The position numbers and the translations under genes were made by a program. Below the pieces are notes generated by a model that had not been told where the DNA came from, made no database searches, and was given only the letters and a program-made list of their open reading frames with translations. 8,513 bases of DNA, from the NCBI GenBank assembly GCA_964344495.1, contig CAYFNI010000095.1:1-8513 (forward strand), read 5' to 3'. Positions 5,804-8,513 of this stretch are shown piece by piece (positions within the stretch are counted from its first letter, which is position 1; every line of letters begins with the position of its first letter). This stretch comes from UBA6136 sp964344495. GTDB taxonomy: Bacteria > Pseudomonadota > Gammaproteobacteria > Methylococcales > Methylococcaceae.

Positions 5804-8513
5804 ATGCACAAGCGATATGTCTACGCCTTCACTGAAGGAGACGGCAAGAACAAACGACTGCTGGGCGGCAAAGGGGCCAACCTGTGCGAAATGACTCAGA
5901 TCGGACTGAATGTTCCGCCCGGATTCGTGATCAGCACGGAAGCCTGTCTTGAGTACCTCGAACATACCCGCCTGCCGGGCGAATTGATGGAACAAGTGCT
6001 CCGTAACGTCCAGTCGCTGGAATTGCAGACTGGCAAAACCTTTGGCGGTGACAGCAATCCGCTGCTCGTCTCGGTACGCTCCGGCTCGGCGCTATCCATG
6101 CCCGGCATGATGGACACCATCCTCAACCTGGGGCTGAATCCGGTCACACTCCGCGGCCTGATCCAGCAGACCGGCAACCTGCGCTTCGGCTACGACGCCT
6201 ACCGTCGTTTCATCCAGCTGTTCGGCAAAGTTGCGCTCGGCGTCAAGGAAGAACTGTTCGATGCCGAATTTGAAACCATCAAACGCAATGCCGGCGTCAA
6301 GGCCGATATCGCCCTCAATGCCGAACACCTGCGCGAGGCCTGCGAACGTTTCCTTGCCGTCGTCCTGCGCGAAACCGGCAAACCGTTCCCGGACGATGTC
6401 TACGAACAGCTGGAGATCAGCATCCGCGCGGTATTCAACTCCTGGACCGGAAAACGGGCCGTCGACTACCGGCGCGAATTCAACATCACGCCGGACCTTG
6501 CCAACGGCACCGCAGTGAATGTGGTCACCATGGTCTTCGGCAACATGGGCAATGACTGCGCGACCGGCGTCGGCTTCACGCGAAACCCCGGCACCGGTGA
6601 AAACGAAATGTTCGGTGAATATCTGGTCAACGCGCAGGGCGAAGATGTCGTTGCCGGCATCCGCACCCCGAAGCCGGTGGCCGAGATGGCCCAGGAAATG
6701 CCTGAACTCTATCGCCAGCTGGTAGAGCTGAGAAACAAACTCGAAGGCCATTACCGCGAAGTCCAGGACTACGAATACACCATCGAAAAAGGGGTGCTCT
6801 ACTGCCTGCAAACCCGCAACGGCAAAATGAATGCCACCGCCACCGTTCGTACCTCGGTCGAAATGTATGCCGAAGGCCTGATCAGCAAGGATCAGGCACT
6901 GATGCGCATCAACCCGGCCTTGCTGGAACAACTGCTGCATCCGAGGCTCGATCCGCATCACACCCATTCGCCAATGGCCCAGGGCCTGCCTGCCTCACCC
7001 GGCGCCGCCAGCGGACGCTGTGTCTTTGACGCCGATCAGGCCGAAATGCTGGGTCGGGCCGGAGAACGCGTCATTCTGGTACGGGAAGAAACCAAACCCG
7101 AGGACATCCATGGCTTTTTCGCTGCGCAAGGCATTCTCACCAGTCGCGGCGGCAAGACCTCACATGCCGCGGTCGTCGCACGGGGCATGGGCAAGGCCTG
7201 CGTCGCCGGTGCCGAAGGCATCGTCGTCGACAGCCGCGCCCGCGTGGCCCATATCGGCAGTCTGACCCTGCGCGAAGGCGACATCATCACCATTGACGGC
7301 TCCAACGGCTATGTCTACCAAGGCGCCATCCCGACACTCCCGCCGGAGTTTTCACCAGAGCTGAACACGCTGCTGGGTTGGGCCGATGAGAAGGCCCGCC
7401 TCAAGGTCATGGCCAACGGCGACACGCCGGACATGGCCCGGGTCGCCGTCAAGTACGGTGCCAAAGGCATCGGCCTGTGCCGCACCGAGCGCATGTTCAA
7501 CGCCACCGAACGACTGCCGGTCGTCGTCGACATGATCATGGCCCGGACGTTGGAGGAACGTCAGGCGGCGCTCGAAAAGCTGTTGCCGATGCAGCGCCAG
7601 GATTTCGAGGAAATGTTCCGCATCATGGCGCCCAACCCCGTGACCGTGCGCTTGCTGGATCCGCCCATGCACGAATTCCTGCCCAGCGAGTCACAGCTGC
7701 TGGATGAAATCGAAGCTCTGCGCGAATACCGGCTGGTGGTCAAGGGCCGCACCGCGGCACTCACTGCGATGAATGCCCTCAGCCAGGCCGCCCCCGGCGA
7801 TGCCGGCCTCACCGAGGACCATGTCAACAGCATCATGGCGAAGAAGGAACTGATGCTGAAGAAAGTGCGCGACCTGCATGAAGTGAACCCCATGCTCGGA
7901 CATCGCGGCGTTCGATTGGGCATCACCTATCCCGAAATCTACGAGATGCAAATCCGCGCCATTCTCGAAGCCGGCGCCGGCTGCATCAAGGCCGGCATTC
8001 CCGTCAGCCCCGAAATCATGGTGCCGCAAGTCATCACCGTACAAGAGCTGAAACGGGTGCGTGCCATCGTCGACAAGGTCCGCGCCGAAGTGGAACAGCA
8101 CTATGGCATCAGCCTCAGTTTCACCTTCGGCACCATGGTCGAAACGGTGCGCGCCTGTACCCGCGCTGGCGACCTGGCCGAACTGGCGGAATTTTTCTCG
8201 TTCGGCACCAACGACCTTACACAAGCGACCTACTCTTTCTCGCGCGAGGATGCCGAAAACAAATTCCTGCCGCTGTATACCGACACCGGCATCCTGCACG
8301 ACAACCCGTTCGAAACCCTCGATGTGAAAGGGGTCGGCGTCCTGATGCAGATGAGCGTCGACCTCGGACGCGCTGCCAACCCAAACTTGAAAGTCGGCAT
8401 CTGCGGTGAACAGGGCGGTGACCCAAATTCGATCCGTTTCTGCCACGAAATCGGCATCAATTACGTATCCTGTTCGCCGCACCGGGTACCGGTGGCCCGA
8501 CTCGCCGCCGCAC
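5804..8513 (+). CDS. ppdK: Pyruvate, phosphate dikinase, C-terminus cut off by window edge
   Basis: PPDK interconverts ATP + pyruvate + phosphate with AMP + PEP + pyrophosphate in the cytoplasm. The frame is open for 903 codons to the right edge; by comparison with Clostridium symbiosum PPDK (874 residues) about ten residues are missing. GAGG (5794-5797) lies 6 nt before the ATG. The N-terminal ATP-grasp part has GGKGANL (22-28) and VRSGSALSMPGMMDT (91-105). The swivelling domain has GGKTSHAAVVARGMG with phospho-histidine H454. The PEP/pyruvate barrel has GLCRTE (R560), VRLLDPP (R616), MLGHRG (R701), GTMVE (E780), GTNDLTQ (N803, D804) and GICGEQGG (C867). These align with C. symbiosum H455, R561, R617, R665, E745, N768, D769 and C831, so the enzyme should be active. 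Between R616 and R701 it carries about 36 residues more than the clostridial enzyme. It is not PEP synthase (PpsA), whose domain sequence differs. Confidence 0.96.
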   Translation, partial: MHKRYVYAFTEGDGKNKRLLGGKGANLCEMTQIGLNVPPGFVISTEACLEYLEHTRLPGELMEQVLRNVQSLELQTGKTFGGDSNPLLVSVRSGSALSMPGMMDTILNLGLNPVTLRGLIQQTGNLRFGYDAYRRFIQLFGKVALGVKEELFDAEFETIKRNAGVKADIALNAEHLREACERFLAVVLRETGKPFPDDVYEQLEISIRAVFNSWTGKRAVDYRREFNITPDLANGTAVNVVTMVFGNMGNDCATGVGFTRNPGTGENEMFGEYLVNAQGEDVVAGIRTPKPVAEMAQEMPELYRQLVELRNKLEGHYREVQDYEYTIEKGVLYCLQTRNGKMNATATVRTSVEMYAEGLISKDQALMRINPALLEQLLHPRLDPHHTHSPMAQGLPASPGAASGRCVFDADQAEMLGRAGERVILVREETKPEDIHGFFAAQGILTSRGGKTSHAAVVARGMGKACVAGAEGIVVDSRARVAHIGSLTLREGDIITIDGSNGYVYQGAIPTLPPEFSPELNTLLGWADEKARLKVMANGDTPDMARVAVKYGAKGIGLCRTERMFNATERLPVVVDMIMARTLEERQAALEKLLPMQRQDFEEMFRIMAPNPVTVRLLDPPMHEFLPSESQLLDEIEALREYRLVVKGRTAALTAMNALSQAAPGDAGLTEDHVNSIMAKKELMLKKVRDLHEVNPMLGHRGVRLGITYPEIYEMQIRAILEAGAGCIKAGIPVSPEIMVPQVITVQELKRVRAIVDKVRAEVEQHYGISLSFTFGTMVETVRACTRAGDLAELAEFFSFGTNDLTQATYSFSREDAENKFLPLYTDTGILHDNPFETLDVKGVGVLMQMSVDLGRAANPNLKVGICGEQGGDPNSIRFCHEIGINYVSCSPHRVPVARLAAA

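Noticed and set aside
6092..6967. Long minus-strand open frame (291 codons) opposite ppdK
   Set aside because: It lies wholly antisense to the conserved PPDK sequence; such frames are common opposite GC-rich genes. Its translation has no recognisable motif.
7691..8482. Minus-strand open frame of 263 codons opposite the PPDK C-terminal domain
   Set aside because: Antisense shadow of the conserved PEP/pyruvate domain, with no independent support.

Overview
The window looks like a gammaproteobacterial chromosome: a full-length RapA very close to the Escherichia coli protein, an RlpA-like protein, and GC-rich coding DNA from about 1.1 kb to the end. The genus cannot be named from what is here. 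The first kilobase is visibly richer in A+T and reads like accessory or recently acquired DNA; the rest reads like ordinary core genome.

Layout. Positions 1-527 (minus strand) hold the N-terminal 175 residues of an exported DUF1566/Lcl-C-type protein that runs off the left edge; it has its own ribosome binding site and a plausible extended -10 promoter. Positions 528-1090 contain no intact gene, but the minus strand at 589-849 has a coding-like frame broken by stops, possibly a gene remnant. Next, on the plus strand, come a short single-domain RlpA-like protein (1091-1429), a strong intrinsic terminator (1544-1568), rapA with a TTG start (1681-4530), a cytidylate-kinase-like P-loop protein (4602-5312), a stand-alone F1 ATP synthase epsilon-type subunit (5312-5758) and pyruvate, phosphate dikinase (5804 to beyond the right edge, lacking perhaps ten C-terminal residues).

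How the genes may work together. RapA recycles RNA polymerase, and RlpA acts on septal or peripheral peptidoglycan; neither has an obvious functional link to the rest. The last three genes look like one transcription unit. The kinase-like gene and the epsilon gene overlap as TGATG, and ppdK follows 45 nt later with no terminator between them. PPDK interconverts ATP + pyruvate + Pi with AMP + PEP + PPi. An epsilon-type subunit without the other ATP synthase genes, retaining the ATP-binding motif I(L)DxxRA, next to a nucleotide-kinase-fold protein and PPDK, suggests an adenylate- or PPi-linked energy module. That is an inference from gene order and motifs, and it is the most interesting lead in the window.
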